Assembly: GCA_964036295.1 (NCBI GenBank)
Contig: OZ038473.1
Location: 3,317,501 to 3,381,500 of the forward strand
DNA: 64,000 nucleotides
Reading direction: 5' to 3'
Origin: Plumapathes pennacea
Lineage: Eukaryota > Cnidaria > Anthozoa > Antipatharia > Myriopathidae
In this document: piece by piece, positions 12,331 through 24,700 of the stretch
Layout of the letters: every line of letters begins with the position of its first letter
How positions within the stretch are numbered: the first letter of the stretch is position 1
Made by a program: the position numbers and the translations under genes
The notes under the pieces: model-generated
Databases searched by the model: none
Told to the model about the DNA's origin: nothing
The model's input: only the letters and a program-made list of their open reading frames with translations

Positions 12331-12772
12331 TCTGCGAATTTGTCCTTGGTTTGTACTCTGTCTTCCCTACCCAACAGTTTTTCTTGTATGCGTATTCGGA
12401 CCAAGAATATAGGCAAGGGTAGTCTGCAATGTTTCATTATCTTTCTGAAGCTTTAACTACTCTTACAGCCATTCAGAACGAACAGTTGTTGATTCAGTAA
12501 TTCGTCTCAGCCACATACATCAATACTAAATTAGTTTTGATTTTTAGATTCGCCAGTTGCACTAAATTAATTAGCTTTAGCACATCTATGGAAATGCAAT
12601 GGTCAATTGTAGAAATTTTAAAAAGCCGAATTTCCCAATCGACATTGTGCATACAAAATGAACAGTCAAAGCTAACACGAGAAAATCTAGTTAAAGCGTG
12701 CAAAATTAAAATGAGTTAAAGCCGTGGGACACACTAGTGCTTCTGTGTGATCACTTGGTACATGGAAAGGTT

Positions 12773-13519
12773 CTAAATGTCCAGATTTTCGATGAACTGA
12801 TGGGCTTTATTCCCCAGCTTCTCTATAACGGCTTGACGTACTTGGCTGTACAGAGTCTCGTTGAGGGTAAAGACTTTCGTCGTCTTAAAGAGCTTGATGT
12901 CCTGCTTCTTCCAAGTGACAAACAAATAGTTGTCTGCCACCTGACTGGCCGTGAAATAGGAGCCAATGAACGCCACGCTGACTTGCTTACTCTTGTCAAC
13001 CATGCATGGTACGATTTGGAACACACCGCGTTGCGATGAGGAGCTGCTTGAACCAAACAAAGTGATGTCGCTTTCTGATTTTGCTAGGGTGTCTAAGGTG
13101 TCCTTGACGAGTGCCAGCAGCTCCTCCTCATCTCCAACCAGGGCAGCCAAGAGTTCCAGCACTACAGCGGATATTTGGAAGCTTTCTGTGTGAGACTCAT
13201 AGTTGTCGAACTGGAAGTCCTGAAGAACCCAGCCAACATTTTCTAGGACATTGACGTAAAACTTGAACCACTCGTCGGTTTCTTTATAGCGATCGTGTGC
13301 CTTGTTTGCTGCCAGTTGAGCAAGGAGGGTGGAGTTTAAGACGTCGTCTTTCTGCTGCCCTTTCAAAGCGGACGTGAAGGACACGAGTGAACCATCGTCG
13401 ACATAACCTGAACGCTCTCCGTCGGTAGTCTTCAACGCAACAGCGGCAGTCGGTCGTCGTAACGCCCCTTGGCCATCAGCTGGCAGCTTCAACGATTTTA
13501 CAAAACTTACTGCCTGCAT
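12773..13519 (-). CDS. Uncharacterised 248-aa protein, copy B
   Basis: Paralogue of the gene at 7078-7824. The frame opens further upstream, but I place the start at 13519 (MQAVSFVKSLKLPAD) because it aligns with copy A's start and gives the same 248-aa length. Copies differ at about 21 residues, clustered near residues 16-42 and in the C-terminal third. A 298-bp internal stretch (13097-13394) is base-for-base identical to 7402-7699. Changes include a VTM to VTW substitution and several in the loop after the poly-serine linker. Both copies are open, so both may be functional. Domain description and uncertainty are as for copy A. Confidence 0.8.
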   Translation of the reverse strand: MQAVSFVKSLKLPADGQGALRRPTAAVALKTTDGERSGYVDDGSLVSFTSALKGQQKDDVLNSTLLAQLAANKAHDRYKETDEWFKFYVNVLENVGWVLQDFQFDNYESHTESFQISAVVLELLAALVGDEEELLALVKDTLDTLAKSESDITLFGSSSSSSQRGVFQIVPCMVDKSKQVSVAFIGSYFTASQVADNYLFVTWKKQDIKLFKTTKVFTLNETLYSQVRQAVIEKLGNKAHQFIENLDI

Positions 13520-13605
13520 TATGAAGAGATATAGAGTACACCAAATAGTACCCGTCAACGGCTTATAAAACGTACTTGGCTACTCAGTGCCCCGTCTTAT
13601 AAAGG

Positions 13606-14414
13606 TCGCAAACGCCCCCTATCGTATGACATGAGGTCCATAAATTATAACTGTTCAGCCAATTAAAACCGAGGGTACTCTTGAAAGTGATTTGCCCATT
13701 CTTTGATATTGGGCTGATTGCCTATCTTTGTAATTAAAACTTAAGTTTACTGAAAGTGAAACCGATGCTATTTATGTATGAATGATACTGGAACCCTGTG
13801 GTCAGTAATACATTGTAGTAAGCACGTACTGTGACCGTCCGATGTTTCTGGTGAAGAAAGCCATGAAATCACTTAAAGATGGCTACAAGAGACCCTTTCA
13901 GCATAATTAAACATTTACATTGTCGCAGATTAGTTCCTTGCTTGAAATTCTATTAAGAGAAACCTTTGTGTTGGGAGAACAATGTACATATTTTGTCTAT
14001 AAGGTAGGATCACGCGATGTTTGTTTGTAATCATGTACGTCATGAGAATATATGGGTAGTTTTCTTTTACCCAAACAAAACATTTTTACAACTAAAGAAA
14101 ATGGATTGTATTTTTGATTTGCTCGGTCATTTTTTGGGATTTCATATTTGATTTTACCGGACATTCTTGGTTAAGGGTGTTGAAATTCTGGATGGTCTGG
14201 AATTTTTTTGGTTGCTTGCTTGGTTTTGGGAAAAGCTATTTTCAATCAATGCTTTGTTTACCAATATTTTTTCCGAGAAAATTCAAGACCATCTGGAATT
14301 TCAATACCTTTAACCTCGCATATTTTCCTGATCCAATGCGTAAACAGGAAGAAGTTGGGTAGGGAACACAGAGTTAAAGACCAAGGACAAAACCGCAGAT
14401 TGGGACTATCCTTT
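13606..14414. other. Duplicated non-coding spacer upstream of copy B
   Basis: Counterpart of 7907-8724, with small indels such as the added TGTCTATAAGG stretch near 13998. No gene is seen. Confidence 0.7.
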
Positions 14415-15523
14415 GTTCCTCACTGATAAAAATAATGAATACAGAATTAAGGAGCAAGTATACAGAAGAGCGAACCGTCCGCCACTTGGCCGAGTGTCAC
14501 GAGTCCATTGCATTGAATGTTTCGTTCAAGCGCAGCCGTTGTTGCGAAATTCATGCCAAACGCCAACATTCATATAGTGACACTTGTAGACTCAGATATT
14601 TGATAAGGTCCTTCTCTTTGCCAGAAGGCAACGTTGAATCATCTCTTGTTCAGTTGTTACGATCACGTTCCTTGCTGTTTTATGCGTTTGTTTGCATGGT
14701 TGTGTAAATCGATGAACTTTGCAGGATTCTATTTAAAAATAAAAGACGCTAGTACGTCACAATGTCCATTTATACTTTCACTCCCCGTGGAATGCCGCAA
14801 CATGAATACTATTTTCATGGAAAAGGTCAATCTGTACTTTTGTTTAGAATTTTTATTGCAACAGCAATGGTCTTACAGACTAAAAAAATATGGCAGAAAT
14901 CACATTTTCCTCTAAAATCTATGTTAAAATATCTAATCTACAAGCAGCTAATCACCGGTTGGTCAACTTCAAAGTACTTCACTGACACAGAGTTTGTTAA
15001 CAATACTCCTAATGCAAATTTAAGCCTATTCAGCAGGAACTCTCTTCAGAGAGTTTCAAGCAAGGAACTGAACCAATTGGTTATCCGGGGGGGGGGGGGT
15101 ACTCCTCAAAATTTTGGGTGGGAGTGTGCCGCCCAGGACTGAAAACCCTTTACCCTATTTCAGACCAAAAATTTGCGGTTTTCAACCCTATTTCAGAACA
15201 AAATTTGCAGTTTTCGACCCTATTTCAGACCAAATATCGAAATCTCCGACCCTATTTCAGACTAAAATGCTAAAATGGATACCCTATTTCAGACTAAAAT
15301 GCTGAAAATGATACCCTTTGGGGCGGCACATACCTATATGGCTCATATATGGGAGTACCCCCCTCCCCCCGGGATGGTTATCCGTTTCATTGTTAGAAAG
15401 GTCACGTGTGGGCAACTTCAAGCCGTTTCATGTTTTTTTTTTTTTTTTTTTTCCTTCTTGTTATCCGAGTGCGTATACGTGTCGGATTCATGGCGGATGC
15501 GGATGCGATAGAAGTCTCCTATA
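14415..15523. repeat. Right arm of long inverted repeat around copy B, interrupted by an insertion
   Basis: Mirror image of 11669-12330, ending in AAGTCTCCTATA. It is longer than the left arm because the element at 15087-15374 has inserted into it with a target-site duplication. It adjoins the 3' flank of Ly6 paralogue 3. Confidence 0.8.
15087..15374. mobile_element. 288-bp non-autonomous element with G/C-rich termini and internal ~25-bp repeats
   Basis: It starts with a run of about 13 G then TACTCC and ends GGGAGTACCCCCCTCCCCCC, giving inverted ends around GGGAGTACCCC. The interior has about five tandem units containing ACCCTATTTCAGAC. It is bracketed by direct repeats TGGTTATCC (15078-15086 and 15375-15383), a target-site duplication of 8-9 bp. 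The uninterrupted sequence is visible in the other arms (GATAACC next to AAATGAAACA). An 8-bp duplication would suit the hAT superfamily; that assignment is inference. Confidence 0.75.
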
Positions 15524-15786
15524 TTTACCAAATTTGAGAATTTCATGTATATCAGAGAAGGGGCAGCACGTGCCGTGCCCCAAATTCTGAAAAATAACAA
15601 ATCCTCTTTATTTGAAAAATGCGGAAATTGAGCCAGGAGTATCGAACAATCTAGATCTTCGATGGTGAGGTTCCTAGTTGAGGGTCGGATTTCATACATA
15701 AGGCATATTCTAATTAAAATTTGCTGTTGGCTGTTTTGTGCACTTAGATCAAGGTTGAAGACTCAGTGTATGTACTTCACTCGATA

Positions 15787-18700
15787 CTACTGAAAGATAA
15801 CTGCAAAAGCGAGTAAAACCACAGCCACACATTTGATCATCGAACCACCAGCGCCACCAAGTGCAGAGTTGCAATAGTTTCCAGTGCAACACAAGTCTGA
15901 AGAGCTGACGGACCAAATCAAACCTGAGGAGGAACACTTGGGTGTATCTTCTCCTGTGCTGTCACATGTTTTACCTTGGGCTCCGCATCTTTTGTAATAT
16001 ATGGTCTTTTCTTCGTTCCCTGAGGTACAGGTTAGGACCCCTTTGAGACAGTTGGGTGATGTAGCTGGGCATTTTGTCTTGCTCAGGTTTGAATTACAAT
16101 CCTCCCAAGAATCTGAGCTCGTGCAGCTGTAACAATCTAGACAATCAACTGAAAAAGGAAACCCAGATTTATCAGGTTTTTCACTGCAAAGTAAAAAGTA
16201 CACTATCACGCACTGTGTAAGAGCGTGAAAGAGGCTTGGTAAATTGTTTCTCAAAATATTCCACGCAAATTGCCGGGTCATGGTCACACAAAACTAAGGG
16301 ACATTTCGCGAGACATATTAAGCAACAAGAGCTGCTGCGAAACAAAACCCTTTAGCCCCTTTGGCTTGCAGCGACGTCCGCTCCAGTCATGTCCCGCTGA
16401 TTGAAGTTGTATAAGCATTAATAGATAAACATTGAAGTAAATTTCTGACTGAGAGGATTTTCCACCTTTAGTCAACGTTTTTTCGCAAGTATTCTTAGTT
16501 CCTTAATTTTTTTTAATTTTTTAATTTTTATTTTGTTTTTCGAAAAGAAGTAAAGTGATTGCACACGGGTTGTCTGACATTCAAGGACCTGTCATCGCAT
16601 TTAGTCTTTGTTCGGGTGATTACTTCCAGGGCTGAATTGGTTTGCACACACGTCTGCTGAAATATTTGGAGCGGTAATGGTGTTGGTAATTACTGCGCTC
16701 GATATATAGTGCCACAATAGTTTAAAATCAACAAAGAGCGAGATATGGACCGATTTAAGTTGAAAGACCTGAACGATATATTATCGTCGAAATGGGAAAG
16801 TTGTGCGTGGCAGGTTCGTTGCCTGCAACCATTAACCGAAGTGTGTCGCTCCTCCGGTCTAACGTAACTCAAACCACTCATTGCTGAAAGGTTCTTTTTA
16901 GCTCAGTTAGAGCATCTCTGAAGCCATGTTTCTTTTTGATTGCCGCGCGGTCAAAATCTTCCCTGGGAAGTACTGTAACGAAATACGTTAGTTAGTTAGT
17001 TAGTTAGTTAGTTATTAGGTTAATGATCCATCTTGATTGACCACTGGCAGACGCCACGTTGTTCTTGCGTAATGTAATCGGATCTAAGTAGCGCATTCCT
17101 AAAAATAAACCAGTTGATTCTCTCTCTGATCTGCGCTAGTGCTTTTGTTGCAACTGCGGCCGTTAATCTATATTCACTCGGAAAAACGTTACATTGGTGG
17201 CAGCGGTTAACAATGGCAAACGTACACACAAATACTGATGACCCGGAGGTCACCTTTGGACCGCTCGAAACCGGTAAGCGTTTCGGCACAGCAGACCTGG
17301 CCGCGACACGTGTGGACTTCGTCCCCCCAACCAGCTCGACACCCCACGCGACCAGCGACTACATGCAAGATATTGCTGCGTCGATGGCCTCCATCCAAGC
17401 AATGTACAGGGAACAAGCCGAACAGTTCAACGCGCGGCTCGACGAGACGACGAAAAGCCATCGCGAAGACATGGCTGACATCACCGCACAGTTCTCGAGG
17501 GCACTGGAAGAGCAACGACTGCTGCACACGGAGGAGACTCGGGAACTTCGAGCAGAGATTTTCCATCTCAAGTCACTCGAGCGGAGCCATGTGCAACCCA
17601 AGCCCCCTCCGCCAACTCAACCTGCGTCGACCCAGTCCCCACCCTCATTCGTGGACTGCCACGACGAATTGGCGGATCATCTGGACCAGCTCCAAACCAT
17701 GGCAGAGGCAATGAAGGAGACAGCTTCGCGCCCACCAAAGCCAAGCACTGGGAAAAATACGTTCGGAAAGTCGCTGAAGCCAAACACATTCGATGGCGAC
17801 AATTCCTGGGAGGACTACAAAGCCCAGTTCGACCTAATCGCGGAGCTGAATGGCTGGGAGGATGAGACCAAAGCAGTTTACTTGGCGGCGAGCTTAAAGG
17901 GTCACGCCCAGGCCGTCCTCGGGGACCTCAACGAGCACAGTAGGCGGGACTTCAATTCTCTGGTCGCCGCGTTGAGTTCCCGGTTTGGAGCGGAACACCA
18001 AACTGAACTGTACCGGACACAATTAAAAACGTTACTCCGGAAGAAGGACCAGACACTGCCCGAACTTGCACAAACGACGAGGAGGTTAACCCGTCAAGCG
18101 TACCCCGAGGCAACTGAAGTTACAAGGGAAACACTGGCCCGAGATCACTTTATAGACGCGCTTCCGGACCCAGACGTCCGCTGGCGCATCCAGCAGACAC
18201 GGCCAAAATCCCTGAAGGACGCACTGACGACGGCAGTCGAACTGGAGGCATTCCAGCTAGCCAACCTCCAACGGGGTCAAGCGACCAGAGCCGTAGTTCC
18301 TGCCCCCCAGGATGCGACGACCGAACGTTCCGCTAGCGCAAACACTGCGACATCTGAGAGAAACCCCCTCGACCAGAAGCTAGACACCATGGCTGAACTC
18401 CTCCAGTCTTTAGTGGTTTCCCTTCAAAGTCCACGACGTTCGCCTGGACGGCAGAACTCTCCCGCACGCTGCTGGACATGTGGAAAAGCTGGACATTTGC
18501 AGAGAAACTGCCAGGAGACCCCCGACCAGAACCAGAACCAGGGAAACGGAAGACAGCCGGATTCGAGGGCCAGAACCCGGCAACACCGAGACTGAACAGG
18601 CCCCACCAGACCCCCCTGCGAGTAAACACGACAACGGAAAACGGACTATTCGTAAAAGGAACTATCGGCGGTGTTCAGACAAACTTCCTGGTAGACACAG

Positions 18701-21700
18701 GTTCTAACATTACCATTGTAACACCTGAGGTCTACCAGAAGATTCCCGAGTTGGTGCGCCCTGCCTTAGAGAACGTTGTCTCGACTATGTTGTTGGCTGA
18801 TGGGCGTTCGCTTCCCTTCGCTGGCAAAGCAGCTATCCAAATGCAGCTGGGGCACACAGACGTTGTTCATGAAGTCTGGGTTGCTGACATTGGGCTGGAC
18901 GGGATTCTTGGAATGGACTTGATGCGCAGACTAGGGTGTGAGCTTAAATGCAACCGAGGCAACTACCAGCTCATTCTACCAGGAGGAAGTGTGAAATGTG
19001 CACAAAACCTGCTTGGAACCACATGCTGTCGTGTTGCAGTGGGTAAAACCGTCGTGGTACCACCAGGGGCAGAGATGATTGTACCAGGGAAGTACATGCA
19101 ACCGAGTATGGCGGCTGGTCCTGGGGTGCTAGAAGGCGCCGAACAATTTGTTAAACGAAACAACTTGCTGGTAGCCAAAACCCTGGTTGACATGGGAAAG
19201 AAAGACGTCCCCTTGCGGCTGTTCAACCCAACTTCAAAACATCAAACGGTGCATAAAGACACAACTGTAGCGTGGTGTGAGCCTGTACCTGAAGTGTTGG
19301 ATGCCAGCGATGCAACGATCACAGTCGCTTCATGTCAGAAACCCGATGGCTGCAAGGCAACGGATGCACGTACAGATGTGCCCGACTTTCTGAAAGACTT
19401 GCTGAACCGGAGCTCTCAGCATCTTGACGCTGGTCAGCGAGAGGAGGTCGCAGCTCTTCTGACAGAATTCTCTGATGTGTTCGCCTCCTCAGACGATGAC
19501 TTGGGTAGGACCGGAATTGTGAAACACCGGATAGATACTGGAGGGGCAAAGCCGATTCGACAGCCAGCGAGACGGATGCCTATACACCAGAAGAAAGAAG
19601 CAGAGGCGGAGGTAAAGAAGATGCTTGAAAGAGGAGTGGTAGAACAGTCTTCTAGCCCGTGGGCTTCCCCGATAGTTCTCGTGAAGAAAAAGGATGGATC
19701 CACTCGCTTCTGTGTTGACTATCGCAGACTAAATGACGTAACAATCAAGGACTCCTATCCACTGCCGCGGATAGACGATTCATTAGACGCTCTTGCTGGA
19801 TCAGAATGGTTTTCGACACTTGACCTGAAGAGCGGCTACTGGCAAGTGGAGATGGAGGACGGAGATAAGGCAAAGACGGCATTCACTGCCGGGTCGGGGC
19901 TCTATCAGTTTAGAGTGATGCCTTTCGGACTTGCAAATGCGCCCGCAACCTTTGAGCGCCTGATGGAACGAGTGCTCTCCGGCCTGCCGCCAGAACTGTG
20001 CTTAGTCTACCTGGACGACTTAATCATCCATGGCAAGCACTTCAAGGACGAACTGAAGCGACTGAGGAACGTCTTCCTGCGTCTACGAGCCGCACGCTTG
20101 AAGCTGAGTGCCAACAAGTGCCACTTGTTTCAGAGGCGTGTGTCGTATCTGGGACACATTGTCAGCAAAGACGGGGTGTCCACGGATCCTTCTAAGATCA
20201 GGTCTGTCGTGGAATGGCCCACTCCCCAAACAGTAGCACAGGTGCGGAGCTTTTTAGGACTCTGTTCTTACTACAGGCGCTTTGTACAAGGATTTGCAGA
20301 TGTTGCCAAACCACTGTACAAGCTAACAGAGCAGAGCAACAGGCCATTCCAGTGGACCAGTGAAAGCGACGAGGCATTCCGGAAGCTCAAGGAAGCGATG
20401 ACGCATGCACCTGTCCTGGCGTACCCAACTTGTGAGGGACCCTTCGTGCTGGATACAGATGCTAGCAATCAAGGGATAGGAGCTGTGTTGTCGCAGTTAC
20501 AGGACGGGAAGGAGCGTGTGGTTGCGTACTACAGTAGAGTGCTGCACAAGGCGGAAAGAAGATACTGCGTGACGAGGAAAGAGCTCTTGGGTGTGGTCGA
20601 AGGCGTGCGCAACTTCCACCACTATCTGTACGGTAGAAAGTTTCTTGTGCGCACAGACCATGGAGCCCTCCAGTGGCTGTTGAACTTTAGAAATCCAGAA
20701 GGACAACTAGCCAGGTGGTTGGAACAGCTGGGCACGTATGATTTTGAAATCCAACATCGACCAGGCAAGCACCACGGAAATGCGGATGCACTGTCGAGGA
20801 GACCCTGTGGAGCCTGCAAGTACTGTGCGAATGCGGAGCGAAAAGGGAATTTCGCAACCGAGGAGATGCGGAGCTGTGAATGTGGCGGAGCAGCGAGTGC
20901 GACCGAACCGACCAAGCATGGCATGGGTGAGGAAGAGACAGAGAGCCTGGTGGAGGCCAGTCCTGCGGCAACGTTGTGCGCCGTGCAGACCAGAAGCACA
21001 ACGACATCCGCCAAGCTGGCGACAGACGGAGATAGTAGCACGTCCAGCTCAGACGAAGAGCCAAGTATGCCCGTGTCCTGGAACAACACACAGTTGCGAA
21101 AGGCACAATTAGCTGACCAGGAACTCAGACCATTAATTGAGTGGAAGGAGACAGGCGGAAAGCGCCCCGAATGGTCTGACGTCTCCCACGCGAAAGCAGA
21201 AGTTAAATGCTATTGGGCTCAGTGGGACCGCTTGTACCTGAAAGATGGAGTACTCTATCGGCGATGGGAGTCTGATCGTGGGGACGAAATCACGTGGCAG
21301 CTGGTTGTACCATTGACGCTAAGGGCTGATATCATGCGACAGCTCCATGACAGTAAGACAGCAGGCCATCTGGGAATCAGTAAGACCCTGGCAAAGGTGC
21401 GCGAGCTATTCTACTGGCGAGGTTGTGGAGGGGATGTCAGACGATGGTGCCGGAGCTGCGACATGTGCGCTTCAAGGAACAGACCCCAGAAAACACCGAA
21501 GGCGCCAATGAAGACATACAATGTTGGTGCACCCCTTGAGAGAGTTGCCTTAGATGTTCTTGGTCCACTGCCGGAAAGTGATCGGGGCAACAAGTACATC
21601 CTGGTAGTCGCCGATTACTTCACCAAATGGACCGAGGCCTATTCCATGCCCAACCAGGAAGCAACAACGGTGGCTAAACTCCTAGTAGAAGAGTTTGTGG

Positions 21701-24700
21701 TCAGGTTTGGGGTCCCCAGACAACTCCATTCGGATCAGGGACGAAATTTTGAATCTGCCGTGTTCCAAGAGATGTGCCTGTTGCTCGACATCGACAAGAC
21801 TAGAACTACTCCCCTCAGACCACAATCTGATGGCATGGTCGAGAGATACAACCGAACCCTGGAGAACATGCTGTCAAAGTTTGTGGCCGAAAACCAGAGG
21901 GATTGGGACGAACACTTGCCGTTCGTTATGATGGCTTACCGATCGTCGGTACACGAAACCACCGGATGCAGTCCAAGCGAGTTAATGCTGGGAAGAAACT
22001 TACGACTGCCCGTCGATCTGCTGTTTTCCAGGCCTCAGGAGGAAACCCTCCATTCCCCCACGGAGTACGCGCACAAGCTTCAGCAGCGAATAGAGAAGGC
22101 ACACGACTTCGCGCGAGAGACACTCAAAATCGAGAGCGAGAGGCAGAAGAGGCATTACGACCACCGGGTGGACCAATGCCTGTACAACGTGGGAGACGCG
22201 GTTTGGTTACACAATCCTACGAGGAAGAAAGGCATCACCCCAAAGTTACAACGTCCTTGGGGTGGGCCTTACTTGGTGACCAAACGCATAAGCGACGTGG
22301 TGTACCGCATCCAGCTAACTGAGAGGGCAAAACCTAAAGTGGTGCACTTCGACCGACTGAAGCCCTACACTGGCACGAATCCCCCGACCTGGCTCAATCC
22401 AGAGGCTCCGGAAGACCAGCAAGGACCGGGTGGACCAGAAATGGCAGGGAAGTCAAAGGCCCTACCCAACTCGCCAAGCCGCACACAGGCGCCCCGAGTG
22501 CCAACTAGACCGCGGCGTACAGTCAAACCACCCAGATGGACACAAAACTATGTGCTGGGCCCGGAATAATATAAAATGACATTGAGCTGATGATTCTTGT
22601 TCTTCCAAGTTGTTATTTTTCATTGATTACATTATTGTCTGTTGTTGTTATTTGTTGGCCTGATATGAGGACATATCCTTTTTTTCAAGGGAGGGAGTAA
22701 TGTAACGAAATACGTTAGTTAGTTAGTTAGTTAAGTTAGTTATTAGGTTAATGATCCATCTTGATTGACCGCTGGCAGACGCCACGTTGTTCTTGCGTAA
22801 TGTAATCGGATCTAGGTAGCGCATTCCTAAAAAATAAACCAGTTGATTCTCTCTCTGATCTGCGCTAGTGCTTTTGTTGCAACTGCGGCCGTTAATCTAT
22901 ATTCACTCGGAAAAACGTTACAGTACTCTTTATATAGCGACTGTAACACTTGCAAGCCGTCAAGTTTGACATTTCCCTTATCGTTTGGTTCCTCGTGGGC
23001 TCTCAAGGCAATGCAAGAAAACGTAACACTACAGTATTTTAATTTGCTTTGCACTTTAGCACATTTTCCTGATATAAACTCTATTATATTTAAACATTTT
23101 TAACGCTGTTAATGTTTATTCGTCGATGGAGGCTTAACTCGAACAGTTAACAGACCATAACCCCTTCGAGTTAAGCAACTCGTATCGCGAGCGAAACATT
23201 ACCATCTTCGAGTTACGATCAGACAAATATATTGCGTGACCCAAGATATGTGGGTGTGGCAGACTGCATTCCTCGACATTCCATTAACTCGAGTCCATAA
23301 CTCGAAGATTAGAACTCGAAGAATACCTCCCTCGTTTTATTGTTGAGTCATCGACCGTTTACATTCAGTCTCACGAGAGAGTTTACAGTACAAACCGGCA
23401 CCAGTAGACCAGAATTGAGGGATTCGTTTGAGTGTTTACAGTTGGGATTGAACTTTGCTTCGAATGGCGACGTTTGTGTAAGGGACTTTCCCTTCAGGAG
23501 AGTCAGCTTTCTTTAGCCAGATTCGACCCAGATTATCGTCATTTTGGCCAACTAAAAGAACACTATTGTTGTCGCTTTCAAATTTCGTTAGGGTTTTTCT
23601 CCTTCGGTCAGTGCACGAGGAGCCCCAGAGCCTGCATTCCGGTCACAACAGGGTTTCCTACCAGGCGTTGGGTTGCTACGTCCAACGCGTTAATTAGATT
23701 GCATCTAATAGTCATGGTGGTTTTCGGTCCCGCGAAATGTCTGTCAGCAATGTTATTGTTTTGACGTCTTGAAAGTCAAATATAGAGAAGAGCAAGTACA
23801 GTGCCTGTAGAATCAAATTCCAAACCATTTTGAGTTCATTCGGCGGGCGCGCGTTATTACGACGTGGCTGATTGTTCTTTATTGTGGAATTGGCTCGGCA
23901 TAAACACTGGAAACACTGGTGCGCGCTGAATGCAGTTCTTCTGTCGCGAGATCTATGTGTCCAAATGACGGGAGACAGGTTCTGTTCCGAGAGCTGGCAA
24001 TGGATTTGTTCTTCGCCATACTTGATATGTAAAGAGAGTGGCCAACAAATGACAGCTGCGCAACAATCAATGTATCAACTTCACCAATCGGCGCATTGTT
24101 GATACACTGATAGACGAAAAGGGGTTCAAAGCGAAGGTAATACAAACTAATATGCCACTTTGGAAACACGAGTCATCACATCAGCGTGTCGACACACAAC
24201 GAGTATAAGCGCAGGTAACAAGCCTAAGAGAAAGCCGAATTGTAGTTAGGAATGAAGATAAATGTTCTGAACATGTTATTCAATGTTTATGTGCGAACTG
24301 CCTCGGCAAAAACCGAAAACCCGTCAAAAGTTGAATAACCCGCCAAAATCGGGTTGAAAGCCCGCCATCCCGCCAAATGCAATCCGAACCACTGCTCAAA
24401 AGGCCAGATCAAATCAGGGGATACTGGGTATGTAATATTTTCCTTTTGGTCTGGGAGAGGAACATGTAATTATGTTTTATCAAGCAAGAGTATTAGTGGA
24501 ACGTATAAATACGTATGTTTTTCCTCTCCTATTTATGAGTTTCACAATGCAAATTTTGAGCCCGTTCCGGTCTCCTTGTAGGGCAAGCTGAGTGAAAATT
24601 TCTATAAGAGCTGATTTTTGTAAACAACTTTAATTCGCTGGCTTTGAGGAGCTGATAACATTGCTGAAGTTCACGCTGTTTGGTCGACAAGCCGGAACAT

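Larger units (their letters stand above)
16974..22922 (+). mobile_element. Complete Ty3/Gypsy LTR retrotransposon
   Basis: A 5,949-bp element flanked by GTAC direct repeats (16970-16973 and 22923-22926). It has LTRs of 220 and 222 bp, a primer-binding site, gag, a -1 frame pol, a polypurine tract and no premature stops. The domain order protease, reverse transcriptase, RNase H, integrase places it in Ty3/Gypsy. No envelope gene and no chromodomain are seen. It lies antisense to the Ly6 gene whose intron it occupies. The LTRs differ by two substitutions and two single-base indels, so it is recent. It may be autonomous. Confidence 0.96.

Noticed and set aside
17114-17212. Extended gag start inside the 5' LTR
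   Set aside because: It lies across the LTR end and primer-binding site; the ATG at 17213 is the natural start.
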